A stretch of DNA of 64,000 bases, taken from assembly GCA_947488345.1 (NCBI GenBank), contig CANKZQ010000005.1:62001-126000 (forward strand), read 5' to 3'. Shown one piece after another: positions 1-10,956 of the stretch (the first letter of the stretch is position 1; each line of letters begins with the position of its first letter). Position numbers and translations under genes: made by a program. The notes under the pieces were generated by a model. It was not told where the DNA came from and made no database searches. It saw nothing but the letters and a program-made list of their open reading frames with translations. Source of the stretch: an uncultured Flavobacteriaceae bacterium. Lineage in GTDB: Bacteria; Bacteroidota; Bacteroidia; Flavobacteriales; Flavobacteriaceae.

Positions 1-2391
1 TTCGGCTCCAATTTTAAAATCTTCTATGGTAGTGCCATCTGGAAGATACGTTTGTAGCCCGTTGAATAATAAATTTTGAATTTCATTACCCACTTCAATG
101 GCCGAATCATCTACCTTATATTTAGTGGTGATTTTTAACTGATTGGATGTACCATAGGTTTTCACTTCTGGAGCGTCACCAAAAACATCTTTAAGAGAGC
201 CTGCAACTTCGGTTGCACTTACACTTTGATCAAAACGAACCGTATATGTTCTACCACCGGTAAAATCAACTCCATAATTAAATCCTTGCGTAAAAATAGA
301 ACCTAAACCTAGAATAACGATGGCTCCAGAAATTACGTAAGCGATTTTACGTTTCTTTAAGAATTCAACATTGATATTTTGGAACCAGCCTTTAGTAATA
401 TTAGTATTAAATGTCATACTTCTATCTCGATCGGCATACCAATCAACTAGTAAACGTGTAATAAATACAGCTGTGATTAATGATGTGGCAATACCTATCA
501 TTAAAGTAGTGGCAAAACCTTTAATCGGACCTGAACCAAAAATGAATAGAATCGCTCCCGTTAAAAACGTAGTAACATTGGCATCAATAATTGCAGATAA
601 GGCTCCCTTTAAACTGAATCCTTCTTTCACGGCTTCTTTCAAAACCAAACCACGAGCTAAGGCTTCTTTAATACGCTCATAAATAATAACGTTCGCATCT
701 ACCGACATACCAATGGTAATAATGATACCTGCAATTCCAGGAAGTGTAAGTACAAAAGCACTCGGAGCTGAAGCAAAAATTCCAAAAATGAACAAAATAT
801 TTACCACTAATGCGATATCTGCAAAAATACCCGCCTTTCCATAATAGAAAAGCATCCAAATTAAAACTAATGAAAGTGCAATCAAAAATGCAATAGTACT
901 GCTATCAATGGCTTCTTGACCTAAAGAAGGTCCAACAACTGAAGATTGAATTATACGCGCCTTTGCTGGTAATTTTCCAGATTTTAAGGCAACTGCTAAA
1001 TCTTGAGCCTCTTTAATTGAGAACTGACCTGAGATTGATGTTCTACCGCCAGAAATAGGTTCGTTCACATTGGGTGCTGAGTAAACACTATTATCTAAAA
1101 CAACAGCTACAAACTTGCCAACATTCGTCTCAGTCATTTTTGCCCATTGCTTAGATGCTCTATTATTCATGGTCATGCTCACCTCTGGGTTTGCACCTAA
1201 CTGATCAAACACTTGACTAGCGTCGGCGATCACGTCTCCTTGAATTGGAGCGACATCTTCTCTGTTGGATTTTATCGCATATAAATTGATTAGCTCTGTT
1301 TCTTTAATTGGCTGAGCATCCCATAAAAATTTAGTATAGACCATGTCTTGTGGGAGCAATGCTCTCACTTCTGGCATGGCTAAGTATCCATTTATGGTGG
1401 CCGTATCTTTCACACTTGCATAAGCTACAATAGAACTTCGATCTTGCTGAGTTCTAGCAATGCTTGGATTCATCAATGCGAACAACGGATTTGCTGCTTT
1501 GGTGTCTATAGAGTCAGTCTCTTCACCTAATAAGGCATTTAACTCTTCTTCCTTCGCCGAAGCTGAATCAATTTCTTTTGTGATTTCAGTCGCAGTATCG
1601 TCCTTCAAAAGATCTGCTAAAACTGTATTGGCTTGAATAAAGAAAGTTCCTGTTTGTGTATTATCATATACCTCCCAAAATTGGAGTTCTGCAGTTTGAG
1701 TAATCAACTTTTTGATACGCTCAATGTCTTTGGCACCCGGTAATTCTATTAAAATTCTTCCTGATTCACCAATTTGAGAAATGTTTGGAGATGTCACTCC
1801 AAAACGATCAATTCTACTTCGTAATACCTCAAATGTCGTGCTTATTGAACTCTTTACTTCCTCTCTTAATTTAGCTTGAACTTCTTCATTTGAAGATTTA
1901 AAATTGATGTTTTTATCCTTAAATAAGATATTTCCAAAAATACTAGGATCACTTAATTTTACCGAACCATTACTTGCATTATCAAATGCATCAAAAAATA
2001 ACTCTAAATAATCACGATCACTATTTTTCTGTTCAGCGGTAGCATCGGCAATTGCTTTGTTAAAAATAGGGTTGGTTGAGTTGTTCGACATCCCAATTAA
2101 AAAATCAGCTACAGATATTTCTAAAGTGGCATCGATACCTCCTTTAAGATCGAGCCCTAAATTAATTGCTTTATCCTGTACTTCATTATAAGTGTACTTG
2201 GTAAATCCGTAATTAACTATTGGTAAATTGGCAATCGAATCTAAGTAAAATTGTTCTTTTACGGCATCGCCATTTCCATATAATTCAGCGTCACCTTCTA
2301 TGGTATTGTTGACCCATGTAAATGATAAGTAGTACACACATATAACACCAAATATAATGGCAAATGTTCTAATCAGTCCTTTGTTCTGCAT
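1..2391 (-). CDS. secDF: SecDF protein translocase subunit (fusion), partial, runs off left edge
   Basis: Reverse strand reads MQNKGLIRTFAIIFGVICVYYLSFTW...GLDLKGG..., a SecD N-terminus; continues without a SecD stop into SecF-like TM segments near the left edge. Not in the ORF track because it is open at the window edge. Confidence 0.9.
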   Translation of the reverse strand, partial: MQNKGLIRTFAIIFGVICVYYLSFTWVNNTIEGDAELYGNGDAVKEQFYLDSIANLPIVNYGFTKYTYNEVQDKAINLGLDLKGGIDATLEISVADFLIGMSNNSTNPIFNKAIADATAEQKNSDRDYLELFFDAFDNASNGSVKLSDPSIFGNILFKDKNINFKSSNEEVQAKLREEVKSSISTTFEVLRSRIDRFGVTSPNISQIGESGRILIELPGAKDIERIKKLITQTAELQFWEVYDNTQTGTFFIQANTVLADLLKDDTATEITKEIDSASAKEEELNALLGEETDSIDTKAANPLFALMNPSIARTQQDRSSIVAYASVKDTATINGYLAMPEVRALLPQDMVYTKFLWDAQPIKETELINLYAIKSNREDVAPIQGDVIADASQVFDQLGANPEVSMTMNNRASKQWAKMTETNVGKFVAVVLDNSVYSAPNVNEPISGGRTSISGQFSIKEAQDLAVALKSGKLPAKARIIQSSVVGPSLGQEAIDSSTIAFLIALSLVLIWMLFYYGKAGIFADIALVVNILFIFGIFASAPSAFVLTLPGIAGIIITIGMSVDANVIIYERIKEALARGLVLKEAVKEGFSLKGALSAIIDANVTTFLTGAILFIFGSGPIKGFATTLMIGIATSLITAVFITRLLVDWYADRDRSMTFNTNITKGWFQNINVEFLKKRKIAYVISGAIVILGLGSIFTQGFNYGVDFTGGRTYTVRFDQSVSATEVAGSLKDVFGDAPEVKTYGTSNQLKITTKYKVDDSAIEVGNEIQNLLFNGLQTYLPDGTTIEDFKIGAE

Positions 2392-2590
2392 TATCTCTCT
2401 GTTTAAATCTTCTATTTGTAATTAACGCGCAAATATAGTATTTCGAAAATGAATAGCCAATTGTTTTATATTTTTTTATCTATGTAAATAAATGGGTTAA
2501 ACAAATTGAAAACTCGTGACTTATGAAGTCAAATTTAGAAATTGTGAGAAGCAATTTTTACTATATTTACATAAGATAATTTAGGATACT

Positions 2591-4267
2591 ATGGCACACC
2601 TTTCAGATATTGAAATTGCACAACAAACGAAAATGCTGCATATTAAAGAAGTTGCAACAAAAATTAATGTCGATGAAGACGATCTAATTCTGTACGGAAA
2701 ACACAAGGCGAAACTACCTTTAGACTTAATTGATGAAGATCAAATTAAGAACAACAATTTAGTTCTTGTGACTGCCTTGACACCAACACCGGCAGGAGAA
2801 GGTAAAACGACGGTTTCTATTGGCTTAACGGAAGGTTTGAATAAGATAGGAAAACAAGCCACGGTGGTATTACGTGAACCGTCGCTAGGGCCAGTTTTTG
2901 GGATCAAAGGAGGTGCCGCTGGCGGAGGTTATTCGCAGGTAGTTCCGATGGAAGATATTAATTTACACTTTACTGGGGACTTTAACGCAGTAGAAAAGGC
3001 GAATAATTTGTTATCGGCTTTGATAGACAATAATCTGCAAAGTAAAACGAACAATCTTAATATAGACCCTCGAACAATTGCTTGGAAGCGCGTTATTGAC
3101 ATGAACGATCGAGCGCTTCGGCAAATAAACATTGGTCTCGGAGGAATATCAAACGGAATTCCGAGAGAAGATGGATTTAATATCACTCCAGCTTCTGAAG
3201 TCATGGCAATTTTATGTATGGCTAAAGATATGGAGGATTTAAAAAAGCGTTTAGGCGATATATTCGTTGGCTTCACGTTTGATAAAAAAGCAATTTTTGC
3301 GCGAGATTTGAAAGCCGAAAATGCTATGGCGATCTTACTAAAAGATGCCATCAAACCTAATTTAGTACAAACTTTAGAACATAATCCGGCGATTATTCAT
3401 GGAGGGCCATTCGCGAATATTGCGCAGGGTACAAATACAATTATTGCGACAAAAATGGGGCTGTCTTTATCTAATTATGTGGTGACAGAAGCAGGTTTTG
3501 GCGCTGATTTAGGCGCTGAGAAGTTTTTAAATATCAAGTCGGCTTATGCTGGATTGAACCCAAAATGTGTTGTATTGGTGGCTACCGTGAGAGCATTACG
3601 CCATCATGGAGGATCTCCAAAAGATGAATACAATACACCAAGTATAGAGCGCGTTTCTAGAGGTTTTGAAAATCTAGAAAAACATATTGAAAACATCCGA
3701 AAGTTTAATATTGAACCAGTAGTGGCTATCAACGCTTTTGTAAGTGATACGGAAGAAGAAGTGACACTAGTAAGACAAAAGTGTAGTGCATTGAAGGTGC
3801 AGGCAGTTGTTTCTAGAGGTTGGGCAGATGGTGGTGAGGGTACCAAAGAATTGGCTGCCGCTGTTGCGGATGTCGTTGAGAATAGGGCGACTCAGTTTAA
3901 GCCATTGTATGATTGGAAATCACCAGTCGTAGAAAAAATTGAAACTATTGCAAAGGAAATTTATGGAGCCGATGGTGTTGATTTTGACAATAAAGCCAAA
4001 CTAAATTTAAGACGTATTGAACGGCTTGGGTTTAATGATTTTGCCATTTGTATGGCTAAAACACAAAAATCATTTTCTGACAATGAAAAACTAACAGGTA
4101 GACCTAAAGGATTTACAATTACCGTACGTGAGATAGAAATTGCTGCAGGAGCTCAGTTTTTAATACCTATTTTAGGTAAAATGATGCGAATGCCAGGTTT
4201 ACCAAGTACGCCGGCCTCTGAGAATATGTCGATTGATAATGATGGTGTTATTTCTGGCTTGTCCTAA
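2591..4267 (+). CDS. fhs: Formate--tetrahydrofolate ligase
   Basis: 558 aa; TPTPAGEGKTTVSIGL P-loop and KGGAAGGGYSQVVPMEDINLHFTGD signature of the family. Confidence 0.97.
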   Translation: MAHLSDIEIAQQTKMLHIKEVATKINVDEDDLILYGKHKAKLPLDLIDEDQIKNNNLVLVTALTPTPAGEGKTTVSIGLTEGLNKIGKQATVVLREPSLGPVFGIKGGAAGGGYSQVVPMEDINLHFTGDFNAVEKANNLLSALIDNNLQSKTNNLNIDPRTIAWKRVIDMNDRALRQINIGLGGISNGIPREDGFNITPASEVMAILCMAKDMEDLKKRLGDIFVGFTFDKKAIFARDLKAENAMAILLKDAIKPNLVQTLEHNPAIIHGGPFANIAQGTNTIIATKMGLSLSNYVVTEAGFGADLGAEKFLNIKSAYAGLNPKCVVLVATVRALRHHGGSPKDEYNTPSIERVSRGFENLEKHIENIRKFNIEPVVAINAFVSDTEEEVTLVRQKCSALKVQAVVSRGWADGGEGTKELAAAVADVVENRATQFKPLYDWKSPVVEKIETIAKEIYGADGVDFDNKAKLNLRRIERLGFNDFAICMAKTQKSFSDNEKLTGRPKGFTITVREIEIAAGAQFLIPILGKMMRMPGLPSTPASENMSIDNDGVISGLS

Positions 4268-4277
4268 AAAAAAGAAT

Positions 4278-4313
4278 AAAAAGTCAGTCTCTTATCATAG
4301 AGACTGACTTTTT
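4278..4313. terminator. Bidirectional intrinsic terminator between convergent genes
   Basis: aaaaagtcagtctct-tatcat-agagactgacttttt perfect stem with A/T tracts on both sides. Confidence 0.9.
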
Positions 4314-4335
4314 ATTTTTAAAGGATTTTTTTAAT

Positions 4336-5049
4336 CTAAAGCCTCAAATACATATTGCCATTAATCGTTTTTAAACGTAATCTATTGGTGGCTTTGTTAA
4401 TTGTTCCATAAATCTTCTGACCAACATGGCGATTTTTGGATGTAAATTTCAATTTTTCATCAGCATAAATATCACCGTGAATAGTTTCTGCAACTAAGTC
4501 GGCATTGATCATCTTTAAATCAATTTCACCATTAATTGAACTTAAATCTAAATCTCCAGCGTATGTAGCAATTTCAATATCTCCATTAATAAGATCAGCC
4601 GTAAAATTACCTTCGATAATTTCTGATTTTAAATCTCCATTGATACTACTAATTTTAAATCGAGCATTTTTTGGAATATATATTGTGTAATTAAATTCAC
4701 ACAGATCTCCGGTATTGTAACAGTTTCTTTTTCTGTTGGGGTTTTTGTCTAAACAATCTTTACGATATGCTTTATATATTGGCTCTGCTTTAGAAGTGAT
4801 GTAAATGGCACTGTTAGATTCATCAACTTTAAGTTTATATAGGTTTTGAAAAGTATCATCTTCAGTATATATTGAAGCTTTGAAATATACCGTGGGCTTA
4901 TCCCAAGTTTTAACTTCAATATTGTTCGCAAATTTCACATCTATTTCGATAGTCTGATTACTATAATCGATGTTTTTTTCGATAATTTTTTGCGCGAGGG
5001 CTATGTTTGTTACGAGCAGAAATGCTATGATTGAGGTTAAGTTTTTCAT
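4336..5049 (-). CDS. Secreted DUF4097-like / adhesin-like beta-helical protein
   Basis: Signal peptide followed by repeating 'INGDLKSEIIEGNF..INGDIEIATYAGDLDLSSINGEI' beta repeats. Confidence 0.7.
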   Translation of the reverse strand: MKNLTSIIAFLLVTNIALAQKIIEKNIDYSNQTIEIDVKFANNIEVKTWDKPTVYFKASIYTEDDTFQNLYKLKVDESNSAIYITSKAEPIYKAYRKDCLDKNPNRKRNCYNTGDLCEFNYTIYIPKNARFKISSINGDLKSEIIEGNFTADLINGDIEIATYAGDLDLSSINGEIDLKMINADLVAETIHGDIYADEKLKFTSKNRHVGQKIYGTINKATNRLRLKTINGNMYLRL

Positions 5050-5840
5050 GATTTTTTTCTTAGGTAAATATTTCCATTAGTACTTCTTAATTTAATTTTT
5101 ACTCCTCCTTTGTTTATCGAGCCTCCAATTCGTTTAGAAGAAACAGATTTCAACCCATTTTTGGCAGGAACAGCCAAATCAAAATTCGTATAAATTTCAC
5201 CGTTCGTTGAACCCATCGTTAGATCTGCAGGCGTATTTTCTGGTAAACTAATATCTACGGCTCCATTGGTAGTGTATACAGTAACTGGTGAGCCTTGATT
5301 TACTTTAGAAAAAGTAACTTCGATAGTTCCGTTTAAAGCATTAGCTGTTAAAGGACCACTAATTTCTTCAATTTTAATACTTCCGTTTAATTCGGCATCA
5401 GCTTCCACTTCTCCTTTGAAGTTGTAAATTTTGATGTTACCATGCCAAGTGCTTTTGACAGATAAATTTTGATTCGCGGGTAAATAAATTTCTGCACTTC
5501 TAGATTTTCTTAAATTTTTTACGATTAAATTGTTTCCTTCTTTAATCACATAAAAGCCTACGTCAGTATTATCAGTGCCTCCTTCGCCAACTAATTTTAA
5601 TCCTTTAGCTCTTGATGAAGACCTTCCATAAGACTTCCCTGCTTTTATTAAAAGCTGATTGTTGCTATGAGTTTTAACTATTACATTTGCTTTTGATTCA
5701 ATTTTTACCCACTCAATTCCTTCGAGTGATTTAGTATAATCTGATTGCCCATTCATTGACACACAAAATAGAAGTGCGATAAATGCTATGGTTGAATTGA
5801 TCATTGAAGATCTATTGAGAGTATTCTTTATAGTGTTCAT
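5046..5840 (-). CDS. Secreted DUF4097-like protein (paralogous architecture to downstream gene)
   Basis: Signal peptide and 'ELNGSIKIEEISGPLTANALNGTIEV..STNGNIYLR' repeats; 4-nt overlap with the next gene. Confidence 0.7.
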   Translation of the reverse strand: MNTIKNTLNRSSMINSTIAFIALLFCVSMNGQSDYTKSLEGIEWVKIESKANVIVKTHSNNQLLIKAGKSYGRSSSRAKGLKLVGEGGTDNTDVGFYVIKEGNNLIVKNLRKSRSAEIYLPANQNLSVKSTWHGNIKIYNFKGEVEADAELNGSIKIEEISGPLTANALNGTIEVTFSKVNQGSPVTVYTTNGAVDISLPENTPADLTMGSTNGEIYTNFDLAVPAKNGLKSVSSKRIGGSINKGGVKIKLRSTNGNIYLRKKS

Positions 5841-5856
5841 AATTTTCTTTTTTAAT

Positions 5857-6639
5857 TTAAATGATATTCGTTAATGCTATTTCGATTTCCTTTTTTACAA
5901 AAGGTTGTGTTTCTTCTTTTTCTAATAAGTGTTGCATTGGTTTTAATGCTTTTTTTGCTTGAATTTTTACGAGTGCCTGAATCAGTGTCATTTGAATTGC
6001 AGGATCTTTTTCAGTATCTAGGGCTTTGATAAAACCATCTTTTACTTTTTCTGAACTAATGAAATTCTGTAATGCATTGACCGCGGTTAAACGCACGTTC
6101 GTATTTTCATCATTTAGCATACGCTTAACCAAAGCCTCGATAATTTCGGGGTCCAAATCTGTAAATTCTTCAACGTATTCAACACCTTGAATTCTTTTAC
6201 TTGCAGATTGATTATTCATCAAGGCAAGAATGGTGTTTTGTTTACTAATTAAACTTTCATTTTCCAATTTGGCAACCTCGGTTTGATGAAGTTCAGAATT
6301 TTGATATCTACCAATTAGGAAACTGCTAACAACTAATAAAATGGTAGCTGCAATTTGTAAATATGACTTCCAGTTAGTTTTTGGTTTTAATTTCACAACC
6401 TTTGTTCGTTGGAGTTCTTTTTCCTCGGCTATCATTTTCTCAAAATTCATCCGCAAATTCTTACTGGGTTGCTCTAATTCATCATCAGAAACTTTAGCTA
6501 AGAACTCCTGCATTTCCTTTAGCTCTATTTGACATTTGTTGCATGTTTCTAGATGAGTTTTCATTGCTGTGGTTTCATTTTCCGACATATTATTTTCTAT
6601 ATAGTCTACTATTCTATTTTGCACGTTATCACATTCCAT
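5857..6639 (-). CDS. Anti-sigma factor: zinc finger (zf-HC2), TM helix, C-terminal HEAT-like repeats
   Basis: MECDNVQNRIVDYIENNM...H..C..C zinc-binding motif, TM ILLVVSSFLIG, then HEAT-like 'NVRLTAVNALQNF', next to an ECF sigma gene. Confidence 0.8.
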   Translation of the reverse strand: MECDNVQNRIVDYIENNMSENETTAMKTHLETCNKCQIELKEMQEFLAKVSDDELEQPSKNLRMNFEKMIAEEKELQRTKVVKLKPKTNWKSYLQIAATILLVVSSFLIGRYQNSELHQTEVAKLENESLISKQNTILALMNNQSASKRIQGVEYVEEFTDLDPEIIEALVKRMLNDENTNVRLTAVNALQNFISSEKVKDGFIKALDTEKDPAIQMTLIQALVKIQAKKALKPMQHLLEKEETQPFVKKEIEIALTNII

Positions 6640-6640
6640 A

Positions 6641-7228
6641 TTATATACTTTGAAAATAAATTTCTTTTAATTTTTTTATTGCTCTATGCGTTCTAACTTT
6701 TACAGCACCTTCAGTGCTTCCAATGATTTCCGCTATTTCATGATATTTAATTTCTTGATAGCGATTCATGATTATCAATTCTCGATCATCTTGACTTAAT
6801 TTGTGGATGGCCCTTTGTAAATGATTTAGTTCTTCTTGATTTGAATTGGTCACTAAACTCTCATCTGCTTTCAGGGTATATTCATTTAATTCACCAGTAC
6901 TTTCCTTTTTTTGTTTTTGGTAGTAACTGGAAAAAATATTTCTAGCTACCGTATAAATCCATGCCGCAAAGTTTCCTTTTTTGTACGATGTTCGATACTT
7001 CATTACTTTATAAAAAACATCTTGTGTTAGGTCTTCACTGACTGATCTGTTATGAATCATCTTATTAAAAAAATTGAAGATACGCACATGATAGCGGTCA
7101 AATAACACAGTGAGCATATCTAACTTTTCATTAGAGACTCCTATCATTAATTCTTCATCTGTTAAATGCTTCAAACTATTTTGGTGGTTTTGGTTCGTTT
7201 CTATTTTTAAATACCAGCGATTTTTCAA
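6641..7228 (-). CDS. RNA polymerase ECF-type sigma-70 factor
   Basis: Region 2 'SEDLTQDVFYKVMKYRTSYKKGNFAAWIYTVARN' and region 4 'YQEIKYHEIAEIIGSTEGAVKVRTHRAIKKLK'. Confidence 0.93.
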   Translation of the reverse strand: MKNRWYLKIETNQNHQNSLKHLTDEELMIGVSNEKLDMLTVLFDRYHVRIFNFFNKMIHNRSVSEDLTQDVFYKVMKYRTSYKKGNFAAWIYTVARNIFSSYYQKQKKESTGELNEYTLKADESLVTNSNQEELNHLQRAIHKLSQDDRELIIMNRYQEIKYHEIAEIIGSTEGAVKVRTHRAIKKLKEIYFQSI

Positions 7229-7257
7229 TTGGTTACATTACCAGTCATTAAAATATA

Positions 7258-7296
7258 AAAAAAGCCCGAGCAATATGCTCGGGCCTTCATAATAAA
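7258..7296 (-). terminator. Intrinsic terminator of mscL
   Basis: gcccgagca-ata-tgctcgggc stem; on the minus strand it is followed by a T tract. Confidence 0.88.
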
Positions 7297-7312
7297 ATAG
7301 TCTATATCTATA

Positions 7313-7711
7313 TTATTTTTTCAATGCGTCTCTAATTTCAATTAAAAGATCGTTGTCAGATGGTCCAGCTGGTGGAGCATCCGGAGCTGGTTTTTTCATT
7401 TTGTTATATGCTTTTACAATCATAAACATTACGAATCCTACAATCAATAAATTAACAATTGTGTTTACCCATGAACCCCACATGATGGCGTTTTCTGGAA
7501 TAGCCTTACCTGCGGCGTCAACTGTAGCCTCGTCTAACACTATTTTTAGTGCTGCGAAATCCATACCCCCCGCAAAGTGTCCAACTACGGGCATTACAAT
7601 ATTGTTCACAAAACCGTTTACAACACCGCCAATAGCAGTAGCCATTATAACTGCAACGGCAAATTCAACGACGTTGCCAGTCATAATAAAATCCTTAAAT
7701 TCTTTTAACAT
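7313..7711 (-). CDS. mscL: Large-conductance mechanosensitive channel
   Basis: MLKEFKDFIMTGNVVEFAVAVIMATAIGGVVNGFVNNIVMP, canonical MscL N-terminus. Confidence 0.96.
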   Translation of the reverse strand: MLKEFKDFIMTGNVVEFAVAVIMATAIGGVVNGFVNNIVMPVVGHFAGGMDFAALKIVLDEATVDAAGKAIPENAIMWGSWVNTIVNLLIVGFVMFMIVKAYNKMKKPAPDAPPAGPSDNDLLIEIRDALKK

Positions 7712-7763
7712 GATTCTTAGTTTTTTAAATGGTTAATAAGCCGCAATATACAAAAATTAACAC

Positions 7764-8870
7764 TTATTTAACAATTCGCTTCACCCGTTGTGAAATGGCT
7801 GTTAGTAACTCATAGGAAATTGTATTTGCTTGTTCGGCAAGATCATTGACGGTTGTTTGATGGTCAAAAATAACAACTTCATCACCTTCTTTGCAGTCGA
7901 TCTTCGTAATATTTACCATAATCATATCCATGCATACATTGCCAATAATCGATGCTTTTTTGCCTTGAATAGTAACGTAGCCCTTGCCATTGCCTAAGGC
8001 TCTATGAATGCCATCGGCATGACCAATGGGGATGGTGGCTGTTTTCATAAACCCATCGGCTTTAAATGCTCGATTATATCCTACACTTTCATTTGGTTCA
8101 ATCATATGAATTTGAGAAATGATAGATTTTAGTGTTATTACATTCTTAAGTTGAGCAGTGATATGTTCGTCATTTGCAAATCCAAAGAGTCCAATACCCG
8201 CACGAACCATCTCAAATTGAGCTTCGTCGGCATAGTTTAAAATACCCGAAGTGTTTAGTTGGTGTAAGATGGGCTTATAGCCAATTTTTTGTTCAAATTC
8301 TAAGGCTGTTTTTTTAAATGATGTAATTTGGTTTTGAGTAAAATCCTTTTCATTAAGGTCTTCTGAAGCTGCTAAATGTGAAAACAATGATGTGACATGT
8401 ATAGCATTAGTATGCTGTAATTTTTCAATAATATAGTCTACATCCTTTTCCCAAAAGCCGAGACGGTTTAAGCCAGTATTGAATTTTACATGAATAGGAT
8501 ATTTTTCTTGCTTTTTAGCTTCCGCGACAGCGATAAAAGCATTTAAAACGCGCGCATTATAGAGATTGGGTTCTAAATGATGTTCTATAATTGTTTCAAA
8601 ATTGATAATTTGTGGGTGCAACACTAATATAGGTGTTTTCACACCGGCATTTCTTAAGGTAACGCCTTCATGAGTATAGGCAACCGCAAAATAATCTACA
8701 CGTAATTGTTGTAAATGGTTCGCAACAATAGCAGCATCACTGCCATATCCAAAAGCCTTTACTACCGCAAGAATTTTTGTCTTATTTCGCAGTTTAGATT
8801 TTATAAACTCAAAGTTGTGTTGTAAAGCATTTAGATCTATTTCGAGAATAGTTTCTTGAACTTGAGGCAT
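7764..8870 (-). CDS. alr: Alanine racemase
   Basis: AVVKAFGYGSDA PLP-lysine motif, GNVCMDMIMV motif. Likely start at 8870 (MPQVQETILEIDLNALQHN). Confidence 0.95.
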   Translation of the reverse strand: MPQVQETILEIDLNALQHNFEFIKSKLRNKTKILAVVKAFGYGSDAAIVANHLQQLRVDYFAVAYTHEGVTLRNAGVKTPILVLHPQIINFETIIEHHLEPNLYNARVLNAFIAVAEAKKQEKYPIHVKFNTGLNRLGFWEKDVDYIIEKLQHTNAIHVTSLFSHLAASEDLNEKDFTQNQITSFKKTALEFEQKIGYKPILHQLNTSGILNYADEAQFEMVRAGIGLFGFANDEHITAQLKNVITLKSIISQIHMIEPNESVGYNRAFKADGFMKTATIPIGHADGIHRALGNGKGYVTIQGKKASIIGNVCMDMIMVNITKIDCKEGDEVVIFDHQTTVNDLAEQANTISYELLTAISQRVKRIVK

Positions 8871-8871
8871 A

Positions 8872-9507
8872 TTATTCTTTTTTGGAAGAAATTTTTTCAA
8901 CACCTTCAACCTCAATTTTCACTATTTTTTCTTGCAAGCGTTCTTTGTAATATGCCGCTCTACTTAGCGGTTCATATTCTTCAGTTTCTCCTAAAAACAC
9001 TACGTTGTCGTTTTTCACTTTTCGATGACTGTAATGGGCCAAATTCCCCGTTTTTGTACATACTGCATGTACTTTTGTAACATATTCTGCTGTGGCCATT
9101 AGTGCTGGCATGGGGCCGAAAGGGTTTCCTTTAAAATCCATATCTAAGCCGGCCACAATTACACGTACTCCTCGATTTGCAAGGTCATTGCAAACAGCTA
9201 CAATTTCATCATCAAAGAATTGAGCTTCATCAATACCGACAACCTGAACATCATTGGCAAGAATCCTAATATTTGCAGCGGCGGGTACAGGAGTCGATCG
9301 AATTTCATTGGCATCATGAGAAACAACTTTTTCTTCGTCATAACGAATGTCAACAGCAGGTTTAAAAATCTCCACTTTCTGCTTGGCAAACTGAGCACGT
9401 TTGAGTCGTCTAATAAGTTCTTCGGTCTTGCCAGAGAACATAGAGCCACATATTACTTCTATCCAACCGAATTGTTCTGCGTGATTTACTGTATTTTCAA
9501 GAAACAT
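8872..9507 (-). CDS. tdk: Thymidine kinase
   Basis: [20 protein letters not shown]-loop, [12 protein letters not shown] Walker B. Start reassigned to [24 protein letters not shown] at 9507. Confidence 0.95.
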   Translation of the reverse strand: MFLENTVNHAEQFGWIEVICGSMFSGKTEELIRRLKRAQFAKQKVEIFKPAVDIRYDEEKVVSHDANEIRSTPVPAAANIRILANDVQVVGIDEAQFFDDEIVAVCNDLANRGVRVIVAGLDMDFKGNPFGPMPALMATAEYVTKVHAVCTKTGNLAHYSHRKVKNDNVVFLGETEEYEPLSRAAYYKERLQEKIVKIEVEGVEKISSKKE

Positions 9508-9606
9508 TTTGTAATTTTCGGCGTTGTAATGATTAAAAAAGAATTGTTGATCAAAAAACAAATTTATTAAAAATAGTAGTCCTTTTATAATTAAAGACAT
9601 CAATTT

Positions 9607-10320
9607 ATGCACAAAAAGTTAGAAGCAGAACTCGTGAGCCTAGCGCATCGAATTTTGCAAATGAAAAATAAAGATGAAGTAATCGCATTGCGGGACAAAG
9701 CAAAAGATGTTTATGAGCGATTGTCGGTGTTGGCTTTTGTTGATGAATATATTGCGACCTCAAATCAAGACATTGATAAAGCAGCAATCATACAACAAAT
9801 TGAGAAAGCTACCGAAAAGGTTGAAACTAAAGCAGCCCCTACAAAAGTTGAACCTGTAATTACTAAGAAAGAAGATGCTCGAATAGCCGAAGAAAAGCAA
9901 TCGAAAGAGGAGACGATATTCGTGCCCAAATTTGATTCTGTTAAAATTGATTTACAAAGTCTAAAATCAAATCAAATTAGCTCAAAGGAGGAATTTCGGG
10001 ACGCTATATCTGCAGATAAGACCTCCACATTATTTGAAGAAGATGATGACGATACTTTTAAGAAAGAGAAGAAAACCTTAAATGATAAATTAGTTAATAA
10101 TACCATAAAAGTCGGGTTGAACGATAGAATTGCTTTTGTAAAACATCTATTTAATCAGAGTCAAGCCGATTTTAATCGAGTTTTATCACAACTCAACACA
10201 TTCAAAACCGAAAAGGAAGCCAAAGACTTCATGTTAACCAAAGTGAAGCCAGAATATAATTGGCAAGGAAAAGAGGCCTACGAAGAGCGTTTGATGAATT
10301 TAATTGAACGTAAATTTTAA
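9607..10320 (+). CDS. Conserved hypothetical protein (flavobacterial type)
   Basis: 237 aa ORF with good start and tight spacing to the downstream gene; no recognised domain. Confidence 0.75.
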   Translation: MHKKLEAELVSLAHRILQMKNKDEVIALRDKAKDVYERLSVLAFVDEYIATSNQDIDKAAIIQQIEKATEKVETKAAPTKVEPVITKKEDARIAEEKQSKEETIFVPKFDSVKIDLQSLKSNQISSKEEFRDAISADKTSTLFEEDDDDTFKKEKKTLNDKLVNNTIKVGLNDRIAFVKHLFNQSQADFNRVLSQLNTFKTEKEAKDFMLTKVKPEYNWQGKEAYEERLMNLIERKF

Positions 10321-10338
10321 TAACCGTAACAACAAACA

Positions 10339-10941
10339 ATGAAAGCCCAAGAATATAATATTCTATTCGACAAAGTAATTAACAAGTATCATGTGCTTGA
10401 TAATGTAGATCAGCCATTCGAAAACCCATATAATAAAACAGAATTAGAACACCTTTTATATAGAAAATGCTGGATTGATACAGTGCAGTGGCATTTTGAA
10501 GATATTATTCGTTTACCAGACATTAACCCAGTAGAAGCACTAAAGCTTAAACGTAAAATTGATGCATCTAATCAAGATAGAACGGATATGGTTGAGTATG
10601 TGGATAGTTACTTTTTAGATCGCTATAAGAAGGTAGAGGTGCACAGTGACGCCACGATAAATACTGAAAGTCCCGCATGGGCGATAGATAGATTGTCAAT
10701 TTTAGCATTGAAAATTTATCATATGAAAGAAGAAGCAAATAGAGAAAGCGCTTCAGAAATTCATAGAAAAAATTGTAAAGATAAATTGAATGTTCTGTTA
10801 GAACAACGTAAAGACCTAACTACTGCTATCGACGATTTATTAATAGATATTTCGAGAGGAAAGAAATACATGAAAGTGTATAAGCAAATGAAGATGTACA
10901 ATGACGATGATTTAAACCCGATGCTGTACGCTAAAAAATAA
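10339..10941 (+). CDS. DUF4254 domain-containing protein
   Basis: 'WIDTVQWHFEDIIRLPDINPVEALKLKRKIDASNQDRTDMVE' pattern typical of DUF4254. Confidence 0.75.
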   Translation: MKAQEYNILFDKVINKYHVLDNVDQPFENPYNKTELEHLLYRKCWIDTVQWHFEDIIRLPDINPVEALKLKRKIDASNQDRTDMVEYVDSYFLDRYKKVEVHSDATINTESPAWAIDRLSILALKIYHMKEEANRESASEIHRKNCKDKLNVLLEQRKDLTTAIDDLLIDISRGKKYMKVYKQMKMYNDDDLNPMLYAKK

Positions 10942-10956
10942 ACACTTTATAACTAG

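Noticed and set aside
2929-3354. 141-aa minus-strand ORF opposite fhs
   Set aside because: Antisense to a clearly conserved enzyme; composition is a mirror of the coding strand.
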